Source: Plutella xylostella (taxonomy: Eukaryota > Arthropoda > Insecta > Lepidoptera > Plutellidae). From it: a DNA stretch of 64,000 nt. Location: positions 8,878,501 through 8,942,500 of the forward strand of contig NC_063986.1 of NCBI RefSeq assembly GCF_932276165.1. Reading direction: 5' to 3'. The notes under the pieces were generated by a model. That model did not search any database. It was given only the letters and a program-made list of their open reading frames with translations, and had not been told where the DNA came from. Positions 20,501 through 31,063 of the stretch are shown in pieces; positions within the stretch are counted from its first letter, which is position 1; each line of letters begins with the position of its first letter. Position numbers and translations under genes: made by a program.

Positions 20501-21934
20501 TATGACTTACCCTGCACGGGAGACATGTTGGCGTTGTGAGCATCGTTGGAGACATGCAAGTGTCCCAGCGCTTGCTCCACTGATTCTATTTCAAATGAGT
20601 TGCTCTCATCATCTTCATCTGAAAGCCTACAAAACATTCAACTTATTAAATCATTTTGTTAGACATATATTTAAACTTGTTGCCTACAATAGTGTAGTTT
20701 GTCCAGTTGTTTTAATCCAGTTGCATGCTAGGAAATCAGAGACAGCAATTAAAAATCTATGATGGGTCACTGGTACTTGATAAATAAATAAATAATAATA
20801 AAATATGTGGTTTATTTGTGTTGTGCAACAATGGCCAAGCCATGCTCTCTACTACTCTCTCTACTCCTCTTTATAGTTGCCAAAAAGTAATACAAGATGC
20901 ACTTTAATTATATACATTACAAACCTGTTAACATTATTAGGACTAGGGGCATTGTCAACATTCATGAAGTTTCCGTTGGCCGTGTCTCCATTATCATTCT
21001 CATCCCACTCATCGGCTCCATTGCACCAGGTCAGGTTGGTGTCAGGGGTGGGCATGGCCACTGTGGTGCAAGCGTTCACCGGGCTGCCGGAGTCATCTTG
21101 GATCTGACTCCGCACACATATCCAACTGGGAAAGTTTGTTACAAAAGGTATCTTTGAGTTGTGATAAAATAAATAAAAAACTCCTCTTGTTATAAGGCTT
21201 GTATGTATACAGGTTGTTGCAAAAAGGGTATACAATAAAATTCGCGAAAAAAAATTATTAATTTTCTATAGAAACTTAGTTGGTCCCGTGACTTTTTACT
21301 ATGGAGAATGAATATTTTTTTCGCAAATTTCCAAATGCTGATTTCAGATTCGGACTTAGATATAACATGCTGCACATGCTGGTTTCGGCTTAGTATACCC
21401 TTTTTGCAACACCCTGTATAAATTCAAAAACATTGAAATTATGGCCTTTTCTGCAGAGTCTATTTAAGATAATACAGGTTAGAATGGTAGACCTGTGTCA
21501 GGTCAAGTATCACAGATTACGGTGTTTGACCTATTTTGATGCTGAAATGGACAAAGTGTGTGGCAAAGCAATACAAATATAACTCACCTCTCAGACTGCG
21601 ACCAGCAGTTAGGACTGACACACGCAAACACGTATAAGGTACGGTGGTAAATCGAATTCTCTAGAGGAGCATAACATTGTACCACCTGCATCCTGTACAA
21701 CCCACAGAGAGGGCACTTGGAGGAAAACTGTAAATTCTCCAGAGGAGGCCAATCCTACAACAAAAGAGGCAACGTTACAGAAGAACAACATGTGATTTTA
21801 TGTTAAAGTAAAAATATTTTTCTTACAGGAAATCCTCCAATTTTGTTCACATTATAGTTCAATAACGTTTGGTTCTTTTCACTAACTGGTTCTTCTTCGT
21901 ATCCTAAATAAACTTTTCCCTGTTGTTTGGCCAT
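17544..21934 (-). CDS. PDCD2-like protein (Trus / PDCD2L family)
   Basis: Eight exons in phase: 21827-21934, 21588-21754, 20925-21125, 20511-20626, 20103-20227, 19076-19229, 18211-18358, 17544-17826; 433 residues. The N-terminus has VYLGYEEEP, GGFPDWPP, CPLCG and the YAPLE...HRTLYVFAC signature, then C...CW. The C-terminus has ICHRCGSRLICELQLLP and FTCAQSCW, the paired zinc-binding cysteines of PDCD2_C. Family members are known as chaperones or adaptors for ribosomal protein uS5 (RPS2) and 40S maturation, shuttling between cytosol and nucleus. The middle (exons 3-5) is acidic and low in complexity, as usual. A poly-Gly run lies at the start of exon 7 (GGC repeats near 18310). A SINE (19320-19733) and two MITE pieces sit in its introns. 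Confidence 0.93.
18383..18446. mobile_element. Half of an ACAGGGTGTTGCAAAAAGGG-type MITE next to a splice acceptor
   Basis: Matches the right half of the element at 21209-21418 (TTTCGGCTTAGTATACCC then TTTTTGCAACATCCTGTA). It begins 22 bases from the acceptor of PDCD2L exon 7. Confidence 0.75.
19320..19733 (-). mobile_element. tRNA-derived SINE in PDCD2L intron
   Basis: On the minus strand the element starts with a tRNA-like head: A-box TGGTCTAGTGGTAG and B-box GGTTCGATTCC, near 19659-19730. About 330 bases of unrelated body follow to near 19320. The open frames inside it are not genes. Confidence 0.8.
21209..21418. mobile_element. MITE, ACAGGGTGTTGCAAAAAGGG family, full copy
   Basis: Terminal inverted repeats (ACAGGTTGTTGCAAAAAGGG against CCCTTTTTGCAACACCCTGT) flanked by TA, about 210 bases, no coding capacity. 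It shares the core CTTTTTACTATGGAGAATG with 62909-63103. It sits in the intron before PDCD2L exon 3. Confidence 0.85.
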
Positions 21935-24730
21935 TTTAATTCATTTAAATTAAATTATGATCAAATTAAATAATGTAAAACAGAAATCGATCAACCTCTG
22001 GAAAAAAATATGCAAACTGTCAATGAAATGTCAAATAATTTGACAGGTGAAAATAGATTTATGGAGATTGATACTAAAATGATGTTGATGGTGATCAATA
22101 AACCTTATTCTGATGGAACCTTCATAATGAACTTTTCTTATTGATTACCTGATAAATGATCTCTTATTAATATATACATCTTCTGAGCTACAAAAACACA
22201 AAGTTATACATGGGACACATATTATGGGACATAACTTTCTCGCTGTCCCAGAGGGCAAGTAGGATGAATAGGTACTTTCCCTCCTTAAATTTACTTGGTA
22301 GTAACTAGGTACTGTGGGCAGGTAAGGTAGAGATGAAATTAGCTATCAATCACCATGGCCATAATAATTACGACCCAATAATGCACTACGTTGGTAAATA
22401 GGTCATCATTTCGCCCCATCACCCCACAGCTGGGGCACGGGTTTCCTTCCTAATGAAGGAAGGGTTTTAGGCCTAGTCCACCACGATGGCCTAGTGCGGG
22501 TTGGTGGACCCCAACACAGGCAAACTTGTGCTAAGCGAGTTGTCGGGTGGGCAACCCGAGTTTCAGAAATTTTCAAGCTGCCCGAAGGCCTCTGACTATT
22601 TAGGTTTAATGATTGCTGCCGAAGCAGCAACCGGGAACCACGGCTCAACGTGCCATCCAAAGTACGGAAGCGTCCTGAAAAGAACCACTTGAAATCGGTC
22701 ACCCATCCAATGGCTGACTGTGCCATATGTTGCTTAACCTCAGTTAGACAGGTGTATACTTAGTTAGCTAGCTATTTACTTACCTATCTGAATTAATAAA
22801 AGAAGCCTAACGTGGCTCTGACTCATGTTGCCTTTCTAATCAGATTTATTCGACCTTCAAATTAAAATCTGTTATGGAAATCCCGGGTTAATAATACTTA
22901 CATTTCTATATCATCGCGACGTCACTAGGGCTCCTAAAAAGGATATTGTTTTGGTGTTGCGACAACTTTTGACCTGGATTACGCAACGTGTTCTTGTGTG
23001 CAAATTTACTTACGGTAAAGTGTAAATTTTTGATAGGCACGTTGATACCAAACTGGTTTTTCGGTAGCCCGGGAAAGTATAAGTATACTTAAGTACTTAT
23101 ACTCATTTATTTAATGACGTTGCTTACACGATAGGTCAATTAAGTTCCATTACCCTTTGAGCGAATTGGTTTTTCTCAGTAATGGAGGTAGGTACTTAAC
23201 GAGTAGCGGTTAACTTCTGCTTCCAGCATATTACTTATAACTATTTGGTGTACCTACTGACATAGCTAGGTGGATAAATAAGTAAGTAGGTAAGCACATA
23301 ATTAGGTAAGTAAAATGACTTGTGTCGCTGCCTATGTGTCATTTACGATCTTAGGTTCTATAAGCCAGTCTATACATAGGTATGCGGAGTACCAAATCTT
23401 ACAAAGGAGTTCATTAGCCATAGAATGAGCAGGCTCAGACCGGTAAGTAGCGTCTGGAGTCTGGAGCTATACATATAGCCTTATGTTCCTCAGTCTTCCT
23501 CATCCAGCCATTACCGCTACCTGTCTTTTGCACACCCTAGGTGTGGTCATGGTCACTTCTCGTTCTCTATACATAATCATAGTCTACCTACACCTAAGAA
23601 AAACATAGTGATCAAAAATTTTATTGAAGTTCCATGTTTTAAAGCTAGTAGTGTATAAGTAATTATTATAATAATTAAATTCAAGATACATACATTACGG
23701 GACGGCTACAGGGGGTCCCTAGTCCCTATGTATAGTGATGGTTAAATTTCGCAGCTTGATCCTGTGATGATCCAGTCTCCCTGATTCCTTTGATTTTTTT
23801 CTCCCTACTATGCAACCTAGCCCAACAACTCCTGCTCCCCATTCAACAATAAATCCTAAATAACTACACCTATGTAAGCATATTAAACTTGCCAAGACTC
23901 ATTCAGTCAGTGTCCACCTATCTAGATTTTAGATCTAGCACAATAAAGACACCTGCATCTTAAAATTTCGCACGCGTCCTGTTTAATCTACTTATCCCCA
24001 TGGCTATGACAGGTACCTACATATGCTGCATCTCGATTATCAACCAGTACACTCTTCGAATTTGTAATTGTTTTGAAAGTCGCATCTGTATTGGATCTGG
24101 ATATTTAGAGCACGATTCTACTAACTGAAGTTCGAACCTACTAATAAAGTCTAAAATAGTACAGACCGGGGCAGAGAAACATGATCAGAGTAACACTGTG
24201 ACTACTTACATAGATAGTACCTACTTACATCAGTATTTAAAAGTACTGTTACTCGGTACTTACCTTATTGATTTAAGTACTTAAGTACTACCTACCTGTG
24301 TATTTGAACGGGAAAAGGGAAGGAAAAGTACCTTGATAACGATGAATGACAAGTGATAAGCATGTTTGACCAAGGTTTGACTTCTTCAGTTCACTCGCGT
24401 CTCGTTCCAAGTCCCTATGATGATGATGACCCACCACCTTTTGACATAATGTAGTTATGTGAAACATAATAGAGAGCTTGACTATTAACTTCAATGACCA
24501 CCGATTTGGAACACCGTTTCTCTGTAACTCTTTAGCAGACTGTGGTCATGTCCAGACCCGGTCATTGGCCAAGGATTAATGATTGCGACACGCGTGGGCT
24601 TACAACTTTTAGTAACATTACAGTCGCAGCCTGCCTTCAGAACTCATCCAACTTTGAAAGGCTCTGTTGTCTTTTATATGAAATTATTTATTTGTATATA
24701 CTTACCTAAGTGTTAATTAACTAAACAGTG
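21935..24730. other. Intergenic stretch between divergent genes
   Basis: Promoter regions of the PDCD2-like gene (left) and the proline-rich gene (right) must lie here, but no clear TATA box or initiator could be assigned. It contains one interspersed repeat (22405-22745) and, near 23490-23530, a short piece resembling an RTE 3' end (CTTCCTCATCCAGCCATTAC). Otherwise nothing recognised. Confidence 0.4.
22405..22745. repeat. Interspersed repeat, longest copy in the window
   Basis: Begins CATCATTTCGCCCCATCACC and runs through GGCCTAGTCCACCACGATGG to GCTTAACCTCAG. The right half matches 722-960 inverted, and the left half matches 2715-2806. No intact protein; the frames on both strands are repeat-internal. 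Confidence 0.75.
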
Positions 24731-26433
24731 ATGGATGTGCGATTTATTTTTGGTCTGATAGTGGTGAGTTTTTCATAATTAGATTAATTTTAGGGCAATG
24801 ATTATGATCACATTATTATATTTAAAATAGCAACCTAGTTATTAGCTATGTACCTACGATATTTAAGCATAGCCTACTAGCCTACTTAGATATAGAATCA
24901 GGGATATTTAATTTATACCTAACACCTGCTAGTTAAGTTCCCGAGCTAGAAAACTTTCAGGATACCTACATAGTAATAAATTAGAACATAACAGACATAT
25001 TCTCCAATCTGCAGGTTTTAGCAGCATCCAACCACCAATCAGCCTCTGTGTCCGTGAAACCCACCCTCTGTCCAACCAATAAGATCGCGCCCCACCGTCG
25101 GATAGCCAATAGTGGTACCCTCGGGTACTTCGCAGAGTTGTTCAACGACAATCGTCTGCAGAATGATGCCCCTAGTGCTCTTCAGGAGCAGCCTCAAGAG
25201 GATGACCCCACTGATTGCGGGGATATTGAGGATTATGATGAGACTGACTTAAGTTCTAGTAAGTATTTTTTGGTTATCCTACTTAGAAATTAGGTGATTA
25301 TAAATTGCAATCGCCATTAGTGAGGTGCTCATCGGAAACTATTAAAATACACTTGACAAAAACCCAGTTAACATACTTACCTACCAACCTTGAAATTAAT
25401 TATAATATTTTATTGACCAGTTCTGCTGGCCTAATTGTGAGACACACTTACCTTCCTACTTTTATACTAACAGCCATACATTTCCTACTATTATTCGTTG
25501 CAGTCACACCTCAAAGGAAACGAGCCTTCACAGAGAACGCAGAGAACAGATGGTTCTTCAATTTTGGTGGTCCGACTAGACCACCTCCCAACAGACCACA
25601 ACGACCAGAATATATACCCAACCAACCTCAATACCCACCCAACACGCCGCAATACCCTCCAAACAGGCCACAGGGACCTTATTACCCACCCAATTCCGAT
25701 CCAAATCGTCCGCAAAGACCGGAATATCCACCGAACAGACCGCAAAGACCCGAGTATCCACCAAATAGGCCACAAAGACCAGAATATCCTCCAAATAGGC
25801 CGCAAAGGCCAGAGTTTCCGCCGAATAGGCCACAGAGGCCGGATCGGCCACCGCATCCTCCGTATGGGTCTGGAGGCATCTTCGGCGGCAACCAACACCG
25901 TCCACCGCCGTATCAGGATCAATACCCATCAGGTAAATGAACATGCTTGCTATTGTTATATTGTTTCCACAGAGATTAGCAACAAATTAGCTGTGAGTAC
26001 CATAAAGCTTGTGCTTTGCGATGCTTCTCGTGCTTCTTCTTGATACTTGTTATAATTTTTACGCTGAACGCTCCCGGACGACTGCCCATCAGCGGAATAA
26101 GATGATACCCTAGTTTCATACTAGCGAGCTAGTACTAGTACCGAGTAGTTAAATTTTTTTTTTTTTTCAGAAAATGTAAAACCAGTTTACGAAGAAGGCC
26201 AGGAGCCGGCAGCAGTGACAAGCAATTATAGCCCCTCTGTAGTAGGAGGGTCGCTGGGTCAAATAGTCGGAGTTTCCCCGGCCAGACCCACACAGGCACC
26301 GGATATCCGGCCCACTACGTATAGACCAGTCAGATTTGACCCGGGACCAAACAACAACAGAGATAGGCCAGAGAGAAGAGCGAACGGTAGTAATACTATT
26401 TTAGGCTCGTTCTTTGATTTGTTATTTAGGTAA
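24731..26433 (+). CDS. Secreted proline-rich repeat protein
   Basis: Four exons in phase: 24731-24763, 25015-25258, 25504-25932, 26171-26433; 322 residues. It starts MDVRFIFGLIVVLAAS, a good signal peptide split by an intron after codon 11. An acidic propeptide-like stretch (EDDPTDCGDIEDYDETD) leads to a basic PQRKR site that could be cut by a furin-type protease. Then comes a long Pro/Arg/Asn-rich region with about six PNRPQRPEYP-type units, and a less repetitive tail ending in a hydrophobic GSFFDLLFR. I do not recognise the family. Secretion is well supported; cuticle, silk, saliva or antimicrobial roles are all guesses. There are only two cysteines, both near the N-terminus. Confidence 0.85.
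25695..25850 (+). repeat. 30-base coding minisatellite
   Basis: About five tandem 30-base units (CCGCAAAGACCNGAATATCC plus ACCNAANAGG) encode the decapeptide repeats of the proline-rich protein. Unit-to-unit changes are mostly at third positions. Confidence 0.8.
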
Positions 26434-26438
26434 ATAAA
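26433..26438 (+). terminator. AATAAA overlapping the stop of the proline-rich gene
   Basis: The sequence TAAATAAAG contains the stop TAA (26431-26433) and an AATAAA starting on its last base. Confidence 0.6.
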
Positions 26439-27532
26439 GTGTTATGTATGTTGTAATTACAGATCGGTGTTTTAATTTGGTAATATCCTTTCGTAAACTA
26501 CAATTTAAGACCCAAAAGCGTTAATTAATGGATATCATTTTAAGTGACTAAATTTCAGATAAGTATAAAAGTACCCAGTTGTAAGTAGTTACTTCCATTG
26601 TTTATGGGGCATTTGTTATTACATATAATACAAATATGTTTAAATTCTCACGATGCTTTGTAAATGAGAACAATAAAAGTATTCCTTGTGAAAAAACTCA
26701 GTTACTTAGGTATGTTTTTAATTTGTAACAGTCTCAAATAAGGACGAGAGATTTCAACACCGCAACTCGTAAAACTTTTAAAAGAGTTGTATAAAGTATA
26801 GCTACTTAGACAAAAGAAACGTAAAAAGTGCACTGGGTAAATTAATTAAGAAGTACTTAATGATAAAATTAATACTTATGTTCTACTTTGTAGCAACACT
26901 TCACGGGGGTAAGTCAGTACAGTGCTCCAAAATTGATAATGCGCATAGAAATCTTTGACAGATCGGTTGTTTTCGATGATGTGACAAATGATATTGACTC
27001 TTATTTCTTTCGAACAAGGTGCAAAATGCAAGTGTTTTTTAAGGCTCTTACGATTTAATGATTCGAGTGTAAAGATCTGCATGTGCATTATTAATTTTGG
27101 ACAAGTGTACCTACATTTGAATTTACCATGCATGGTACAGCATTAAAAATAATTCATAAATAAACGTGGACAAACTGTAAAATGTAGAATAGTAAACATG
27201 TAAAATAGTAGATGTACAGTCTGGTCCTTGGAAATCGGTCCCCTCTCAGAGAGACAATAGCCTACTTTAGAGGGGTCAAGTTTGTTTGCCCTAGACTGTA
27301 CAGTTCGGGGAATTTACGATAGATTCCAAAGTTTATACAACAAATATTATACAACAAGCCCCCAATGCACGTATACTAAGCACCTAAAAATCACTCGTAC
27401 AACACAGCGCGCAGTGTGTGAATTAGCAACCCGATATAGGTACGATCACCTACCACGACCCCAAAAACCTAATGTTAAATTCACCATAATGAATTCCCAG
27501 CGTTACACGATAAGGGCAAAAACCCCTACTTA
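26439..27532. other. Spacer before the carboxypeptidase; should hold its first exon
   Basis: A signal-peptide exon for the carboxypeptidase is expected here or further left, but no convincing one was found. About 27224-27299 holds a palindromic repeat. Confidence 0.35.
27224..27299. mobile_element. Short palindromic element, diverged copy
   Basis: About 76 bases with inverted ends (CAGTCTGG... against ...CTAGACTGTAC) and TCAGAGAG/CTTTAGAGG in the loop. It is related to the elements at 28080-28145 and 29539-29620. Confidence 0.45.
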
Positions 27533-30276
27533 GAGGCTTTAAATGCTCACCCTTGGAGCAGCAGCGAGGGCTACATCCAGGTCCGCCCTGGGGCCTTCAT
27601 GTTCTATTGGCTGTACTACGCTGATGGTAAAGTTAAGGATGCCAACAAGAAGCCTCTAGTGATATGGATAGATGGGGGAGTGGCGGCCAGCGGCGTGGCC
27701 AACTTCTTGGAGGTTGGACCTTTTGATGAGGAGTTTAGGCCGAGGAATCGGTCTTGGGTAAGTTAGGGTTGATTTGGATAACAAGGTATGCACCTCTAAT
27801 GATTCTGTACGCCGCGAATGCTAAGATTAGCATTCGTTAGTTAGATAGTTAAAACGAGATGATTAATTAAATTTAGATTCCATAGCAGTTCCTACGGAAG
27901 GCATTAAATTCGTACTTGAGGTCAAATATTATTTTTCAGGCTATCGGAAGGAATATACTGTTTCTCGATCAGCCCGTTGGTAGTGGCTTCAGTTATGTCA
28001 AGGATATGAATGTTAAATTGTATCCGCAATCTGATAAAGAAGCAGGTAATTTATTATGTTACAAAATATTATTATAAATGTACGATCAGGGGCAGACAAA
28101 CCTGACCCAATGTTTCTGAGAGGGATCAGGTTTCTCTGGCCTACACCATAAAAAAAATATTTACAAAAAGTAAAATCATGATAACAGCATCAACGTTTTT
28201 GCAGCGGTAGATCTTTTGCGAGCTATAAAGGAATTCTACAAGAAATTCACAGAATTCCGAAAGACTCCTGCGTATATTTTTGGTCAAAGCTATGGCGGCA
28301 AGCTGGTGCCACGGTTGGGGTGTTACTTGGCAAAGGTACTTAACTACCTATATAATTTAATTTAATATAGCTTTACTAAAAGTTTCATTAAGGTCTATCA
28401 ATAACGCTTGTGGACAGTGTTCTTATACTAAGCAATATTTTACGGTTAATCAGGGATTTAAAAAATCCCTTTACCTCACTATTGCAGGCAGTATCAAACG
28501 ACCACATTGAGATGAACTTCCAGGGAATCGGCATAGGAAGCGGCTGGGTCGACCCCAAGGAGTCCACTCTGGCGAAACCTTACTTCTTGTACAACATTGT
28601 AAGTACTTATAGGATGAAATACAGGAAGTTTTAGTTTGTTGGTTGTGCTATAGTAACATATGCGAGCAGTTTCTCTGTTACTGTACTATGCACGGGTAGT
28701 ATGGTGCGCTCCGGTGCATCATGTCAGTTAGGAATTAAGGTACTATGCAGCTATAATGTTCCTAGCTGACAGATGTCAGCCGCATTATTATATACCGCGC
28801 TTGGACAAGTCCGCGCCATCGCGCAAAGAATAGGTGAGGCCAAACTTCAGATTAACTGAATACCTTCACAGGGCTGGATAGACATGAAGACATTTTACAC
28901 AACGCTTCGGCTAGCAGGCGAGGCCGCCATGCAAATGGACAGAAGACATTACGACAGAGCGAATCTTCTAGACTTCAACTTGCTATACAACATCGTGTCT
29001 CAAGGGGCAGACTTACACTTCGGCGCTCCGATAGCAAAACTAAACGATTTAAAACACAAAATGAATACGTATGTGAAACCTACGTTAGAGAAATTGATGG
29101 GGGAAAAGATTCAGTGGGACTATGTGGGGTTGGAGGTGTTGCACAGCATGAATAAGAGTTTTATGGTGCCTTCTACTAAGTTTGGTAAGTAGGTGTTGTA
29201 TTGTCTACTTACATTAAATTAAAGGAATCAGTTCAGTGACTGGCCAAAAAGAATGTAGCCAGGTTATCTCACCGTTAGCTATGTCAATCCGACAAACCTT
29301 CTAAACTACCAATATATATAATTTGTGCCCTTGTTTGCAGTGGAATTACTATTAAATCACACTAAGTTAAAGATTGCAGTTTACAATGGCAACTTGGACG
29401 CTGTTACACCTATTGCGGGTAAATATTTTAAATAGCAACAGTTTAAATTATTTCGTAGATACTACCTAGATGGCGCTAGCGGGGATGTGTCAATATTTAT
29501 GTCCCCTTTTAAACAAGTAGAATTTTATCAGAATGATTGTACGGGGCAGAGAAACCTGACCCCACTCAGAAGCATTGTTACTATGACAGGGCGGTCAGGT
29601 TTCTCTGCCCCTGACCGTACCCATTATACCGAGCATCGTAGATTACTCAAATTCTTTAATTGGTTTTCGCCCTTAACTTTCTTATGTATAATATGGCCAA
29701 TTGAGGGTTAATATTCTGTGCAATAAACAAAACCACTTATATAATTATTTCCCAACACAAAGGCACAACCAACTGGCTGAACAGCCTCAAGTGGTGCGGC
29801 TCTCAGGGCTTCCTGCAGGCGCGGCGGCGGCGACTGGCCAGCGACGAGCGAGCCCTCGGCTTCTACAAGGCACACCATCAGCTCAGCTTCTGGTGGATCT
29901 TTGACGCCGGGCATTTTTGGGTGAGGGATTTTGAATGGGAGTTTTTCTGGTTCAGTAGTTGCTACTTCTTTGGATTGATGTAATTCGTGAAGAGTAGTTA
30001 CTTAGTGAAAGTTTTAAGTATACCTATGATTGCTTATACGGGCAGTTGCAAAAGTGATAAGTACAGTAAGCGGAAAGGGGGTGACTCAACTCGTCATTCT
30101 GAAGAACAGAAAATGGTCAGAATTACCCCCTTTCCGCTTAGTACCTATAGGTACGCTTTTTCAAAACTCAGTACACACGTATTATATTATTATTTCTGCC
30201 TTGTTTTCAGCCACCAGTGGAAAATCCAGAAGCGATCGACATTTTCTTAGATTACCTGACTACCGATAGCATATAA
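27533..30276 (+). CDS. Serine carboxypeptidase, SCPEP1/vitellogenic type (5' exon missing)
   Basis: Exons: about 27533-27757, 27940-28045, 28205-28335, 28488-28598, 28872-29184, 29341-29418, 29763-29920, 30211-30276. S10-family alpha/beta hydrolase that removes C-terminal residues, normally lysosomal or secreted. Visible marks: GYIQVRPGAFMFYWLYY near the start, FLDQPVGSGFSYV, the nucleophile in GQSYGGK (Ser near 28290), the Asp in YNGNLDAVTP (about 29395) and the His in FDAGHFW (29911). The triad is therefore intact. The usual GGPGAS oxyanion loop reads GGVAASG. The length (about 395 residues without leader) suits the family. The first visible exon may start at the AG of CTACTTAG (27532), which implies an upstream signal-peptide exon. 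The acceptor of the 29763 exon is weak (AACACAAAG). Confidence 0.88.
28080..28145. mobile_element. Short palindromic element in carboxypeptidase intron
   Basis: TACGATCAGGGGCAGACAAA ... GGATCAGGTTTCTCTGGCC; imperfect inverted ends, same family as 29539-29620. Confidence 0.55.
29539..29620. mobile_element. Short palindromic element, best copy (82 bases)
   Basis: GTACGGGGCAGAGAAACCTG at the left and CAGGTTTCTCTGCCCCTGAC plus CGTAC at the right: almost a complete fold-back, in the intron between carboxypeptidase exons 6 and 7. Confidence 0.7.
30059..30150. mobile_element. Fold-back element in the last carboxypeptidase intron
   Basis: AAGCGGAAAGGGGGTGACTC against GAATTACCCCCTTTCCGCTT. The sequence just before it (GCAGTTGCAAAAGTGATAA) resembles the ends of the elements at 32676-32993 and 56702-56826. 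Confidence 0.6.
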
Positions 30277-30306
30277 TTTCATAAGTTAGTTTAGGATTTC
30301 ATTAAA

Positions 30307-31052
30307 AACGGTCAGTTTTATTCTATCTACATAATATATTTAAATTCGTATAATACTTATAAATATTTACCTCAATATATACAAATTGTAACATTTATAT
30401 TTAATAATAGTACATTAAAACTTATGTTTTGAACATTAATACATTATTTTGTTCGAGCACCCATGGCTAGGTAATTAAATATTTAATAAGATCTCATTAC
30501 GTTTAGAATATATTTTAAATGAACATTAAATAAATGCATATATTTTCGATGAATAATTAATGAAAGTAGTTTTGTTCAGATACCAATATTATTACATTTT
30601 GAATTTGGAATTGAAGTGGCAACCGAATTACGAGGCCAAACTTAATAAGTAACTATTTTTATAGGCATGGCATAGGTACGTAGTTCAAAACCTCAAGTAA
30701 TTCATTGGTAAAAATTGTCATATTTATGTAGGACCAAGTGGCACCACCGCACCAACAGTAAATTTATCATTAAATTAACTATCTTTGGGTAGGTATCTGT
30801 TGCCACACTTATACGCTAAACTCAGACGGTAGGCATACAAATACAGGGTGTTGCAAAAAGGGTATACTAAGCCGAAACCTACATGTAGGTTTCGGCTTAG
30901 CATACCAATTTTGCAACACCCTGTATAATGTTTCATAACATAATATTCAACTGCAATACCCTATAATTTATCAACTACGAACAAACCTGTTACATCGTTA
31001 TAAGCCACGAATTGAAGCACTATTTTCTCTCTTCGCATAAGCGATTTCAGTC
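30307..31052. other. Spacer between convergent carboxypeptidase and RUFY genes
   Basis: ATTAAA at 30301-30306 can serve the carboxypeptidase. The rest is AT-rich, apart from a complete short MITE at 30843-30925. Confidence 0.5.
30843..30925. mobile_element. MITE, ACAGGGTGTTGCAAAAAGGG family, short internal deletion form
   Basis: Both terminal repeats are present (ACAGGGTGTTGCAAAAAGGG and TTTTGCAACACCCTGT) with only the AAGCCGAAACCTACATGTAG palindrome between them. The 83 bases form one near-complete hairpin flanked by TA. Confidence 0.85.
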
Positions 31053-31058
31053 TTTATT
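31053..31058 (-). terminator. AATAAA six bases after the RUFY stop
   Basis: The minus strand reads TAGCTGTTAATAAAGACTG; the stop is 31064-31066. The 3' UTR of this isoform must be very short. Confidence 0.6.
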
Positions 31059-31063
31059 AACAG

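Noticed and set aside
25491..26043. Long frames on both strands over the proline-rich repeat
   Set aside because: Shadows of the 30-base coding minisatellite; only the + frame joins the flanking exons in phase and carries the signal peptide.
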